Positions 24,262 through 35,235 of a DNA stretch of 64,000 nt are shown piece by piece (within the stretch, counting starts at the first letter, position 1; every line of letters starts with the position of its first letter). The notes beneath the pieces are model-generated. The model was not told the DNA's origin. It searched no databases and saw only the letters and a list, made by a program, of their open reading frames with translations. A program made the translations under genes and the position numbers. Source of the stretch: Fragum whitleyi (Eukaryota; Mollusca; Bivalvia; Cardiida; Cardiidae); contig OX411558.1 of assembly GCA_948146395.1 (NCBI GenBank), forward strand, positions 36,964,850-37,028,849, written 5' to 3'.

Positions 24262-24808
24262 GGCCAGAATGACCCTAAACCGCTCACCTGAAATCGATTG
24301 GTCCAGAGGATCTTATCCAAGAAACTTTCTGGCAAAGAGTCATTCAAATTTGCTTTATTGTTGAAGAGGAGACATTATTCGAATTATAAGCAGTCATAAT
24401 AGACCCTGCCAACCCATTCATTTCAGAGGAGACTCAACATTAGCCCTACCCTGCCACGCCCATATTTATGGGCTAATGAAAATTTTGCCAACAATATTTA
24501 AGAGGGTCATCAAAGGAATATTCTTGTAAAGTTTGATTGCAATCTTCCCAGTGGTTCAGGAGGAGATGTCGTTCAAAGATTTTGGGCTCAAAATAAGCCC
24601 TGCCCTGCAATGCCCATATTTATCGGCCAATTAGAATATAGAAACAATTTTGAAGAGGGTCACAAAGGGAACATTCTGGCAAAATTTCATTGGAATTGGC
24701 CCAGTGGTTTAGGTGAAGGAGAAGTTTTAAGAAAGTTGACGACGGACGACGGAGTCAGGGTGATCCTAAAAGCTCCCCTGGAGCACGTTGTGCTCAGGTG
24801 AGCTAAAA
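24262..24808 (-). mobile_element. Hairpin-headed GTCC element, family 1 (reverse copy)
   Basis: The right end is the inverse of the family 1 head: GGAGCACGTTGTGCTC then AGGTGAGCTAAA at about 24778-24808, preceded by GACGACGGACGACGGAGTC. The body has two or three units with GCCCATATTTATGG and 'gaagagggtca' words, like those of family 4. The left end AAGGGGCCAGAATGACCCT is the inverse of the family 3' hairpin. Confidence 0.65.
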
Positions 24809-25369
24809 AAAAAGGGGAAGAAAATGATACGGACCATACGGCCGACCTACGGACGCACAGGCGAACACTTATACATTCAAAACAGTTTTTATATTATTTT
24901 ACAAATGGCTTCTGCTCCATTTGAGTTATCAATTACATTTTTAATTAGAAGTGTCGCAAAGTGATTTGTCCATGATGAAAAGCTATTTTCGCAGGGAAGT
25001 CTTTTACTTAATGAGTTGGAATCTCAAGACAATTTTTGGATGAAGTTCAATTGTTATTTCGACCTTTGTGACTCCAAAATTTGGCACTTTCTTGGGTCAT
25101 TGACAACATTTGTGGCAAGTTTTATGATTTGGGTCAATTGGTTGTTCAGTTAGATCGGAAACTGTTAAAATTTACTGATGACCGTGACATATATGACCCC
25201 GAAACAATAGGGCATTTCCGTTGGTCATGGGCAATATTTGTGTAAAGTTTCGTTATTGCAGGTCAATTGCTTCTCCGTTTATCTAGCGGAAAGCCAAATT
25301 TCAATTGACTGAGAGGCAGCCTTGATGAAATCAATATATGCTCCTCTACTTCTGAGTTGGGGGTACAAT
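24809..25369. other. No recognised feature
   Basis: Resembles decayed GTCC-element body (ATTTTTGTG and 'ggtcaattg' words near 25130 and 25260) but cannot be assigned. Confidence 0.3.
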
Positions 25370-25672
25370 TAATAACATCGTGAAATTGATAATGTGAAAG
25401 ATTTTGGGAGGGAATGAGGATGAACAAAATTAGCGATATATAAAACCTATTTAAAATATGCATAAAAGTTCAATCAATAGCTTTCTATTTCGTCAAGAAC
25501 CAATCAGAAGCTTTAAATTTCAATTATGTCAGTGAAATCGCGAATTGGTTCTTGCTTAATTCATTTTGGACGTACATGTTGATCTTATTTTTTTTTAAAT
25601 AACTTTAAGCGTTTTTGAAAGGTTTGAGTGAGTGTTTGGAATGAATCAATGGAGCGCTGAGTGAGCTATTAA
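25370..25672 (+). repeat. G-type repeat, long form
   Basis: Matches 49620-50050: ATTAGCGATATAT, AAAATATGC.TAA, GAACCAATCAG.. and GTGTTTGGAATGAATCAAT then GAGCGCTGAGT. A reverse fragment lies near 27600-27690. The GTCC element at 25676 begins directly after it. Confidence 0.6.
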
Positions 25673-25675
25673 GGT

Positions 25676-25988
25676 TTTTTATGCCCCCGATAGGGAGGCA
25701 TCATAAATTTGACTTGTCCGTCCGTCCGTCTGTCCGTCCGTACGTCTGTCTGTCCGTCCGTCCGTCATTCCGTCCAAAAACTTTAACATTGGCCATAACT
25801 TCCTTATTACTTAACATATTCGCATCATACTTTACCACAACATTCCTTGGTACATTACCTTTCTGTAGGCACATACTTTGGTGACCTTGACCCCTGGATG
25901 ACCTTGACCTTCAACATAGATTGGCCATAATTTAAAATCAAAGCGGTGTCGGGGGCATTGTCATCTTACAGTGACAGCTCTTGTTTTT
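25676..25988 (+). mobile_element. Hairpin-headed GTCC element, family 3
   Basis: The head ATGCCCCCGATAGGGAGGCAT is a hairpin, followed by GACTTGTCCGTCC and a GTCC/GTCTGTCC tract to about 25778. The body has GGCCATAACTTCC, CATTCCTTGGTAC and two GGTGACCTTGACC-like words. The right end is CGGGGGCAT...GTGACAGCTCTTGTTTTTAT, again with CTCTTGTTT. Non-coding. Confidence 0.7.
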
Positions 25989-26955
25989 ATTGCGATGAAT
26001 ATCAATTTCAAGATGTAACTACATGTAACTGTATGATGGTGCTCTTAAACGTGTTGATGTGTAAGAATGTGAAGACAACAGGTTGAACTAGTTGGTTTGT
26101 TTCAAATGGCAAATTGTCTTGGTGATTAATGCAATTGAGCAAAGATATTCATAATTCAATTAAAGGTATGGTGGCAAGGGTTTATGTGGATGAGTATTGG
26201 GTTTTTACAATGAAATCTTCATGTAGACAACTGCAATATGACGGAAAACAAACGACAATATGTTGCAAAAATATTTATTAACTTTAAAAGTGCAACATCA
26301 CTTTAAGAAAATATTTTTTATTCCGTAGCTTAGACAGAAATTACAATATAACACCTTGTCAAAAGTTAAATGTGTAATAACGTCGTTCAGAAAGAGAAAC
26401 TATACCTTTAAAAGAAGCTATAGCATAATTCTACGAAAAAACAGATCGCGACCTTACCAAATAAGCAGATCACGTGATTGGCTAGTGCTATTGTCAATTG
26501 CTGACCTTATTAGACTTGACTTATCACATGATTTCCAAATATAGTAATGCAAACATGTGATACTAATGAATTCGTACGCAACTTTCAATAAATATCGTTT
26601 AAAACATAAATTAGCGTGTAAATAATATACGTGAATTGATAGTTGTGTAATTGCATAGCATTATTACTTTTTGATGAAATAAACTGTATGTCTTTGTGAA
26701 GTTGAGATATACAAAATAGGCCGAAGTGTATTTACATCCTGTTCACGTGATATGTGTTCTCATACATAGGAAACCCGAAGTTCTACTGAAAATTAATCTT
26801 TATTGGGGCATTAACTTGATGCATTTGAATACAATTGAAAAAGAAAATATCTAGTTGTCTTATGTGAAATTGCCTGATTAATTATGTAGAAGATATTTTA
26901 AGAATTAAAGAAAAATAATTCGTTAACAAGATAAAATGAAACCTATGTAATGTTA
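25989..26955. other. No recognised feature
   Basis: AT-rich sequence; nothing recognisable. Confidence 0.4.
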
Positions 26956-26959
26956 TTTA

Positions 26960-27420
26960 TCTAATAACTGTACCAATATCCGAGTGATAACACCTAATGT
27001 GCTATTTTTTATACCACATGGATATTTTTAGATCAGTGACATATTTTGGTAATTTTTAGAAACATGACAAAGGAACAGCCCTGTGTTCAGGATGTAAAAG
27101 CGTTTCACGACCTCTTAAAGGTGATGCCTCGCTTTGTACGTGCACATACGTGCTAAGCGAGATATCATTTCGAAAGCGCTTCGCTAACGTTTTCATCCTG
27201 AACGCAGGGCTGGTATTCCTGTCAGAACCATCGAAAAAACAAGGCTTACAAAACTATTATAAGAATAAAATACGAACTTAATAAATTGCATGAGAAAATA
27301 TCTAACTCGGTTGAGGGAATTGATAATTGTCTCGGTAGAGCCTCGACAATTCCCCAACCTAGTTAGATTTCTTTTCCTTACAATACTAAGTACGTATTAT
27401 ATTTTTCCCATTATAGAAGT
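26960..27420 (+). mobile_element. MITE family B, copy 2 (interrupted)
   Basis: The left part has CCGAGTGATAACACCTAATG then TGCTATTTTTTATA near 26980-27016. The hairpin lies at about 27265-27414 (TCTAACTCGGTTGAGGGAAT, centre GTAGAGCCTCGAC, and its complement). A smaller inverted-repeat element interrupts it at about 27077-27220. Confidence 0.6.
27077..27220. mobile_element. Small inverted-repeat element nested in family B
   Basis: CAGCCCTGTGTTCAGGATG at the left and its inverse CATCCTGAACGCAGGGCTGG at the right form terminal inverted repeats. Inside lie GCACATACGTGC and AAGCGCTTCGC words. About 140 bp, non-coding. Confidence 0.65.
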
Positions 27421-27594
27421 ATATGAAGTCGACGTTTTCATCAACGATCATGATATAAATAACTAAGGTGTAAAACCATCATTTTATTATTTCCGAGATA
27501 TGTATATTAATATAAATTTGAAAGCAAAATATATTGTTGGCATAATGTTTCTTTATCACCAACAACACTTGAAAATATCATGAAATCATTCCGA

Positions 27595-27695
27595 TCAAAT
27601 CCATTCTAAATCGCTAACTCAACGCTCTATCAATTTATTCCAAAGACTCACTCAAATCAATCAAAAACGCTCCAAAATCTTAAGAAAACGTTTCG
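27595..27695 (-). repeat. G-type repeat fragment (reverse)
   Basis: The inverse reads GATTTGAGTGAGTCTTTGGA then ATAAATTGATAGAGCGTTGA, like 25620-25665 and 49965-50015. Confidence 0.5.
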
Positions 27696-27879
27696 AAATA
27701 AATCATTTGTCTTGTCAATTTTATGATGTTCTTAACTGTAAGAAATCAATAGATTTTCTTTATTTCATTTAGATATAAGGAAGTATGCTTTTTTTTAAAA
27801 AAAAAAATGATTATGTGATTGTTAATAAAAGTAAGTGAAGTTAAGTTTATTTGAAATTGGTAATAAGATTAAGGAGGAT

Positions 27880-28000
27880 ATATTTTTTTTTTGAATTTTT
27901 AAAGTTAAAATAAGCTTCGCCCTGCCACACCCATATTATGAGATCAATCAAATTTCTTGAAAAAAGGAAAGTGGTCATCCATGGCATATTCGTGAAGTAA
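27880..28000 (+). repeat. Single unit of the GTCC family 4 array
   Basis: TTCGCCCTGCCACACCCATA, then TCAATCAAATTTCTTG and 'gtcatccatggcatattc', equals one unit of the array at 7430-8165. Confidence 0.55.
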
Positions 28001-28309
28001 ATTAAGTTTTACACCCAATGTACACCCAAGAATTACCACGTTCCTTATCAAAGAGTCGGCATTTGTATTTGAGGTCGAATTATCGATGAATTCTCAGCAA
28101 TTAATGTTTCTGTCATTGGCTTCACAGTGTGACTGAATTCAAAGTTTTTGTTTACACAAATATGCGAAAGCAATGGAGCAGAATGTCGTGAGGGAGTTTC
28201 AGTGTTTTAATTAAAAATAAAATTGAATGACCTAAGGTTAATGCAGTCATTACATTCATTTTAATCCCCCGTTAAAGATATTAAAATAAGTATGTTTTAA
28301 ATAAACGGC

Positions 28310-28640
28310 GGTCAGAATATGAACGATTAACAATTATTTAGCCTTGATATAATTTCGGGGTTTCGTAAAGTGCCAGTGAAAATAAAATCATGGTGAAAGG
28401 TCCTAAACTGATTCTATTGTCGTTATTGGTGGTTTATCCGATGACATTGCAGAATATTCCGCAAGAAAATGTCATTTATTTCAATAAAACCTAATTACAT
28501 ATTAGACCTAAAGTTGCTATTCCCGACTGAATGAGCTAGATCCGAATCTTCCCCTTTCCCAAACAAATGACGCAAGCCGAATTTATATTCAAATTTTAAA
28601 CTACATGTATCTTGCTTGTCGTCATTTGAACCTTAATGTT
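28310..28640 (+). repeat. Duplicated block anchor M' (copy 1) with a 34-codon frame
   Basis: Same family as 4020-4500 and 48190-48500, including flanks (TTTAGCCTTGATATAAT upstream, GTCATTTGAACCTTAATGTT downstream). The 34-codon frame at 28390-28494 begins MVKGPKLILLSLLVVYP and ends at the same alignment position as in the other two M' copies. Confidence 0.6.
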
Positions 28641-29385
28641 TGAGATGAGTACTTGTACTTCTTTCTGCGTTTAACCATACCGTTATATTAAAGGAAAAGG
28701 AACATTTATTGACATACTCGTACCCTATTTTTTATTATATATCCATATTATGGTGGAGTCACTATAGATTTCAGTGAGTCTCAGAGGATGTATTGGTTTG
28801 TTCAATGGTTGTGAGAATTTTCAGTTTGTATTGCGTGATTTCTTAAACATAAAGCTGGTATTACAACTTTTCGAAAACAAAAACCGTCTCACTTAGCCAT
28901 AAAGGCCAAATTGCGGATAAGGGCAGTAATATACTCATCTACTGTAAATTTCTGTAAAATTCTGTTATAAATGAATTTGCAACCTTTTGACATTTTAAAA
29001 AAATCTGGCTAGATTGTTTCTAACAGTGACTAGAAAATAGTAAATGTAGGCAAAGAACGGACTACATGGTTGTGCGGGATGATCTCAATTTACACTGTTT
29101 GCTTAGCTCTCTACGTAACATATATTTACGTTCAAAGTATTTTTTTACAAATTCTATCATGTTTTGAGTTGACGTTTAAACCGGCTCGAACTTACATTTC
29201 ATTTCTATCAATATTCAATCTGACCTACAGCATCACAATTTTATCAAATAATAGACAGTCTTGTCTTCTCTACTAAGGTAACATAAAGAACATTTTTCCC
29301 AATTTCGATTCCAGAAAAGAATGACATGACAACCGATACTTCTAAGGTCGTAAATGCTATTCTGTTCCGGTCAAATCATTTGATG
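28641..29385. other. No recognised feature
   Basis: AT-rich sequence; a 68-codon frame at 29070-29276 resembles nothing known. Confidence 0.35.
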
Positions 29386-29389
29386 ATAA

Positions 29390-29670
29390 GGATTCTTTGT
29401 ATTCAATCACAACTTAGAAATTCATTAACCTGGTATCTTCTACTAGGTCTAATAAGTTCTTTTTACTGATTTAGTTAGTTGCATTTAAGTTCAATGTATA
29501 AAATAATAGAAAATGTGATATCTTGAAGGTAACACCTGATATTCTGCGTATTAAGACGTATGGATGCAAATTCATTCTTACAGGTTTTCTATGTAGGTAT
29601 TTCGATAACCATGCTTAAATAGGATTTAACGAGTCAGTTTACTCTGTGTTCGTTAAAATACTCAAGAAGA
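29390..29670 (+). repeat. Duplicated block anchor Z (copy 1)
   Basis: Matches 54470-54720 (CTTGAAGGTA.CACCTGAT, ATGCAAATTCATTCT) and 50700-50945 (AGGTTTTCTATGTAGGTATT) on the same strand. Confidence 0.6.
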
Positions 29671-29700
29671 TTTGTCATAATCAAATACAAACACAAAATG

Positions 29701-29885
29701 TGGTGTCCGTGGTCTATGGACACAGTGTCGGTCTCTTGATCCAGATACCCTGAGTGTGATTCCTGTAAGCGGCTTCGATCTTGGTTCCTTCATTGGCCCA
29801 CACATTCAGCTCGTGTGCTTGTAAATTGTCCTAGAAACAGTTTCAAGGGAGATAAATCAAAAATGGAAGAAGCTGTTTCCCGATC
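29701..29885 (+). mobile_element. SINE-2, tRNA-like head
   Basis: The head region has GGTCTATGGACACAGTGTCG and a B-box-like CTGAGTGTGATTCCTG. The body has CTTCGATCTTGGTTCC then TTCATTGGCCCACACATTC, which recurs inverted at 34755-34885. End near GGGAGATAAATC. Confidence 0.55.
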
Positions 29886-31960
29886 GATGTGAAGTAAAAA
29901 GGTTTAAAAAAAATACAAACAAACAATAATAAGAGAAAGACCTTAAAGGGAAAAGCTATTCACAGGGGCTTAAATCAAGGAATTACCACTTGTGTAAAGC
30001 TGTCAAAATAATCTGAATTGTTACTTATTGATACTCCCAATTTGAAGGACATCTAAACATTCCTGGAGCACAATGATAAGAAACACAAAAAAGTGGAATA
30101 AATCACTTCACATACGGATTGTTCGATAAATCGAAAATTTTAAGGTGTATTAAAAAGGAATTATCAAAGTCGTCTTTACAAACATGTAATACCAAAAGTA
30201 ATTTCTCGGCCAAGTCTCATTTTTTTGTTTTTAGATTACTTTCTTAATAAAGTTAGAACATCTTATCATTACCAGCTTGTTCTGCTTTAACAAAAATTTA
30301 AACTGACAATTTTAATATCTTCGGAAGCGTGGTTGTATCCACGGAATAATGACATAACGTTGTCTTCAACGACGTATAGAACACAAATATGCTCAAACTT
30401 TACGCCAACAAATATGTATAGAACTTGCCATTTTATGTAGATATATTGTTTTCATTATCGCTTTAGCTTTGACATACATGATAAACTAGGCTACTTCGTG
30501 TCTTAAATGCCATATGCCAATACATCTATGCGCTAATATGGAGAACCGTCTCTTAAAATAGAGGCAAATTCGTGTCAAGAAGGACGTGATATATAGACAT
30601 TTTTTGCAATACCGTTGGCGAATGCTACAAACACGTTTCCGATGGTATCAGACTATTTTAAGATCATAAATGGCCTTTCGTAGCTCAGAATAATCGAGGA
30701 CCATACGGCGAACATCCTAAGAGAAATCACATATCTAAGTTTAGCTTGTTTAGATACCAGAAAATATCATCTATAACCATAATGGTACATGCATCATACT
30801 TATTGGGCACTGCAAGGATTCCCTTACTTTTATTCCATTTGAGGTTTTAGAGGGTTTTTGAACTTAAATGTGTATAATTGTCTTCTTCTAGTTTCAGTTT
30901 TTACAAGACACTGTCATACATCGACTCTGCTTTCTCAAATATCCCCTTTCTTTTGTAAAAATGAACAATGATCAGATACCCTGCTCTTACACATGTGAAA
31001 GATCACATTCTAAATCATCGCATGATTGTGCGAAATTTCTGTCATTAGAGCGTTTCAAAAGTAAACATAAAAATGTTATAAATGCCAGAAGAAGAACCTG
31101 TTACTCAAAATTATTTGAGAGAGCAGAGAGACCTAGCCCTCGCATGGATTAGAAAAGTTATGAAACTACTCTAGATGCCCCGATCTTCTGAAAATGATCC
31201 ATATATGAAGTCAACAAGGTCTGTCGTTTCAATTATACCAATTAAAAGAAACACACTAGCTGAAATTAAATTCCGGTTTAATTAGGATGCAATACTCATG
31301 GTATACTATATTTTTTCGACACAAATCGATGATTCTTTTTTTTTCGTTATAGTATATCGTGTTAAACATTAGATCACTGGGATAATTTTATTAAGAGATT
31401 CTTAACTAAACTTGATAACTAAGCATAAGCTTAATCTAGAATTTCATGTATCAACTCTAAGATTTATCAACTGTATTATTATCCTTAAATTGAATAAATG
31501 CGCCATACTTGCTTTAAAGTGAATATTTTGTCTATTTCGTGAATAAAACTTTGATTATTTCAATTTTGGAGGAACAAGAAAAGTCTTCATATAGGTCCCT
31601 TCCAGACGGGTTTTATTGGTATTATTCCACACTAATCAGATTACTTTATAGAGTTTGCGCCGGCATAGCTTCATTAATTCTAAAAGGTTAATTGTAAAAC
31701 ATTTCAATGCCCCTCGGATAAAAACCGAAAACTGCATATGAATGCGCTTTTCATCCTGGAGGTTTCTTGAAAATGTTCCCTTATTTTAATTTGATGCTGA
31801 TTAACTCGTGTTTGTGATAAAGGCTCTTTTACTGCCGATAATTCTTGAAAAGGAGTTATCAATGTTATATATTGTTCATACAGTTAAAAGGCAATGGAAA
31901 AAGTCACGGGATCGCCCATTCTAGTTAATTGTTGTTGTCAAGTGGTAAGCATTCGTTGAA
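29886..31960. other. No recognised feature
   Basis: About 2 kb of AT-rich sequence. A 63-codon frame at 30961-31152 (Cys-, Lys- and Arg-containing) has no recognisable domain and no visible splice context. Confidence 0.35.
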
Positions 31961-31997
31961 CCCCCCCCCCCCCCCCCCCCATGTTGACCCCCCCCCC
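31961..31997. repeat. Poly-C tract
   Basis: Twenty C bases, ATGTTGA, then ten more C bases. Such tracts often vary or are mis-sequenced. Confidence 0.9.
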
Positions 31998-32955
31998 TCC
32001 CGTCTGGTGAATAATATCTGGTAAGAGTTAAGACCACGATGGAAATTGGGTTCAGCGCCTTTATTTTCGGAAATAATTAAATAAACGGCATATTAAATCG
32101 ATGAACTGATGTCATTTGTTAAAACTAGCATCGTTCATATATAAGATAGGAATAATCTCGTTAAAGACAAGTTTATTATATTATATATAAATTACAAAAG
32201 CTCGATTCAACTTCCACCATTGCTTTTGACTGATATCAATTTCAACAATATTTTTTTTTATTTTTTTCATTATTCTCCTGTCTGTCTTGGAAATAAGAAA
32301 AATATAAATTCATCTGTGATATAAGATTGATATGTATTGTTTTAAACCAACATGGTTGTTTTGGTTAATATTTGAAACTTGCTTTTAATTTATTTAGACA
32401 TACATTGGATATCATTTTAAAATACAAGTTCAGTTTCAAATACCAATTTTCTTTTAAAATGACAAATTTCTTCGAAATTCAAAATAATCCATTACGAAAA
32501 ACATTTATTAAAACAAGGCAATGTTTATGTCGACAAAGAAGGACATTGGTAATAAAAGCGATGTTTCCGTCATGGCAGTTCACCGAAATTTCATTTATAA
32601 TTTCCTACGTAACAATGTTATTTACATTTTCCTCTTCTTTTGTTGACAAATAGATGCTTATTTTTACCAATAAAAAGCTGTCTTGGCATTCAGACAGAAT
32701 ACGTGCGACTAGGGCAATATGAATCCTAAAATTTTTGCAATTGTATATTTGATTATATCTTAAATCGTTTAGTAGAGTCAAGCCAGGACAAAACATTTTC
32801 AAATTTTGAATACATTGTATGCAATTTTTTACACAAGTCTTCTCTTTTTGCTTGACTGTGATATACTCGCCCTCTCGTGAAATTTGTCTTAATACGAGAG
32901 ATTTTTTGACAAAGAATAACCAACGATTCCAGCTAAAAATGCAACATTTTCTAGC
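31998..32955. other. No recognised feature
   Basis: Frames of 93 (32372-32653, +) and 127 codons (32605-32988, reverse) show no domain. The end of the reverse frame overlaps the antisense of a LINE fragment, which argues against it being a gene. Confidence 0.4.
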
Positions 32956-34095
32956 AACACAGTGATAACGGGAGACCTGAATTTCCATCTTGACATTCCC
33001 ACAGATCAGAATACTGCACTCTTTACCGACCTACTCATAAGGTTGTGTCTGAACAGTATGTTACTCAACCAACACATGTAAATGGTCACTCACTAGTAGT
33101 TAAACTGTTTCATTTAGGCGTTTTGGGTCCATCAAAATCGATTGTTTAAAGAAGATATTACTAATTTCAGAAGGATTACGCTGTGTAATGTAAACAAATG
33201 ATGTTGAAACCATCTGAAACTTAAGAAATTAATTACTTAGAAAAGCATGTTCCTTTGAAAACTAATTTTATAAAGACCCACTTGCCCCTTATTCACAGAG
33301 GATCTTCATGATGACAAACACATAAAGCGAAAACAAATTTATCTATACACCATGTGGTCCATTTTAAATAAACTTCAGATATCAACAAAGCAATCATTTT
33401 ACCTGTAAAAGATCGAATCGTGTTACCGTGGCCAGAAACATATCTAAAGTAATTTATCATATAACTATACACATATCCGTGTGATAGCATCCCATATGAT
33501 ATTTTTTATGATATCATATAATTATTTTAGAAAAATGATATAATGCGTTTATTGTTAGAAACTTGCATTTCTGTTGGTAACATCGACGAAAAGAAGACAA
33601 ATAGAGGTTATAAGATAAATATGATACGTACTTAGTGTTTTGTATGAAAAAAATATCTAACTTGGTTGTGAGAATTGCTAATTCTCTCGGCAGAGCCTCG
33701 ACAATTTTCAATTCTCCGAGCCTCGTTAGATAGTTTTTCTCATACAAATTACTAAGTACGTATTATATATATGACATCTACTTGGGTTCACAAACGATTT
33801 AAGTCTGCCGTCTTCATCGATCGAAGCTCTCGTCAAAGAATCGAGTGAATAATCTTTTGATAACACAGTCGATGGATACGAAACGGAATATAACGTGTTC
33901 AACACAATTAACCTTGTCGTCTATTTTTTCAAAAGAGAAGCAAACTCCGTCATCAGATATCTTCGAAGAATTTCGACCGTTTATAACGGATGTGAAACGC
34001 ATAATTCTGCCATCACCAAAAACAGATTGTGAGCTAGATCCTATGCCTACATGACATATTAAACTTTGCATCGACGAATCGTTCCATTAAGTGTT
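32956..34095 (+). pseudogene. LINE (non-LTR retrotransposon) ORF2 pseudogene, endonuclease to RT start
   Basis: Remains of a retrotransposon polyprotein with an APE-type endonuclease and a reverse transcriptase. At 32962 the frame gives VITGDLNFHLDIPTDQN..., the GDFNxH catalytic block of the endonuclease with F changed to L. After a frameshift near 33050, YVTQPTHVNGHSLV continues the same domain. At 33845-34054 a frame ends FRPFITDVKRIILPSPKTD then CELDPMPT, the conserved segment just before the RT core in CR1/L2-like elements. A stop follows, then HIKLCIDE in frame, which is the next family block. Between the two parts a family B MITE is inserted (about 33450-33785). Several stops and frameshifts make it dead. 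The clade (CR1/L2-like) is inferred. Confidence 0.8.
33450..33785 (+). mobile_element. MITE family B, copy 3, inside the LINE
   Basis: Full copy: CCGTGTGATAGCATCCCATA and TGATATTTTTTATGATATCA near 33475-33522, then the hairpin at about 33630-33772 with ATACGTACTTAGTGTTTTGT and its complement around GGCAGAGCCTCGAC. It separates the endonuclease remnant from the RT remnant. Confidence 0.7.
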
Positions 34096-34750
34096 GCTTC
34101 AATAGGCGCCAGAGCCAAATAAGCTTCCCTCTTAAAAATGGAATGGTTCTATATGGATATTCTTGTTGATATATTCATTTAAATCAGACTGTATTTAATA
34201 ACAGGATGGAACATAATAAAATCTGTAAAGTCGTTTCTCATCCTAGAATTTTTATCTTCGAAATCCTTTTTGAAGACAAGTGAATCCAAATTGCTTACTA
34301 CGCATTTGTAAATGTAAAAGTAAAATCGCGTTTATGCACAAAGCATCGTATTCTGAAAATATCTAATCTATTTAAGAAAAATATTTCAGTTTTTTATTCA
34401 AGCTGAAGTTCATTTTCAATACTTCATCATTGCAATCGAGCAAATTTTCTGTAGGTTTGTAGCACATATCCCTACGACAAGAATTGCTGATAGTATACAT
34501 CGAAGGCTTAATAGACTAGTCTAAAATATCTAGGCTCAGGCGATATTAGCCAATAAATATTGAAAGAAACATTGTGTGTGTACTATTTGTCGGTTAACGG
34601 GTACTCCACTGTCGAAGACAGACATGTCACAGTCTTTTCACGATAGCCAAAATTAAACACTATGGCCTTGTCGAAATAGCATTGGCAACTGGCAATTCTT
34701 AATTGTTTGGTTTAAACCTATTTATTTTACATTGATAGGGAAACAAGTTC
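34096..34750. other. No recognised feature
   Basis: AT-rich sequence; no further LINE protein could be read. Confidence 0.4.
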
Positions 34751-34754
34751 TTAC

Positions 34755-34885
34755 AACTTAGATTAATCCCTCTCGATTCTGCTTCCTAGAATTTTCACTA
34801 ATACTCGCGCCGAATGTGTGGGCCAATGAAAGAACCAAGATCGATAGCCATTCCCGGGAATCGAACTCAGGACCTTAATTGTTTT
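34755..34885 (-). mobile_element. SINE-2, reverse copy
   Basis: The reverse strand reads CCTGAGTTCGATTCCCGGGA (B box), then CGATCTTGGTTCTTTCATTG, GCCCACACATTCGGCGCGAG and a GGGATTAATC end, matching 29740-29865 throughout. Confidence 0.65.
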
Positions 34886-35079
34886 CAAACAAATAACACA
34901 TACATTACCGAAGCATTCTAAGATAAATTCTTTGGCATAAGACAAAACATTTTCATTAAGTCTCTTTAAAATATTCTTCAAATTAACAAATTAACAATAC
35001 TTTTGTCTCGTGCTTGATTAATTAAATGGTGTCCATGAAAATCTTGATGCCGTTTGATCACCTAGTCATGGATTAATTC

Positions 35080-35235
35080 TCTCAGGATTACTACCAAGAC
35101 AATTGCTCATCCCACATATAAGGTGGGTGACAATTGAAGGGAAGGTTGTGCACAGTTGATGGGGATCGAACCTGGGATTCCATGTATTGGAAAACGACAC
35201 ACTCTCGAATGCACTATAGAAAAAAGAAAATTTCG
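35080..35235 (-). mobile_element. tRNA-headed SINE fragment related to SINE-2
   Basis: The reverse strand carries GGAATCCCAGGTTCGATCCC (T-arm/B box) followed by a body with TCACCCACCTTATATGTGG and CTTGGTAGTAATCC. Its layout is like SINE-2 but diverged. Confidence 0.5.

Noticed and set aside
30961..31152. 63-codon frame with several Cys and basic residues
   Set aside because: I considered a zinc-binding peptide or exon, but no domain spacing, splice sites or second copy support it.
32605..32988. 127-codon reverse frame
   Set aside because: Its start overlaps the antisense of the LINE endonuclease remnant and it shows no domain.
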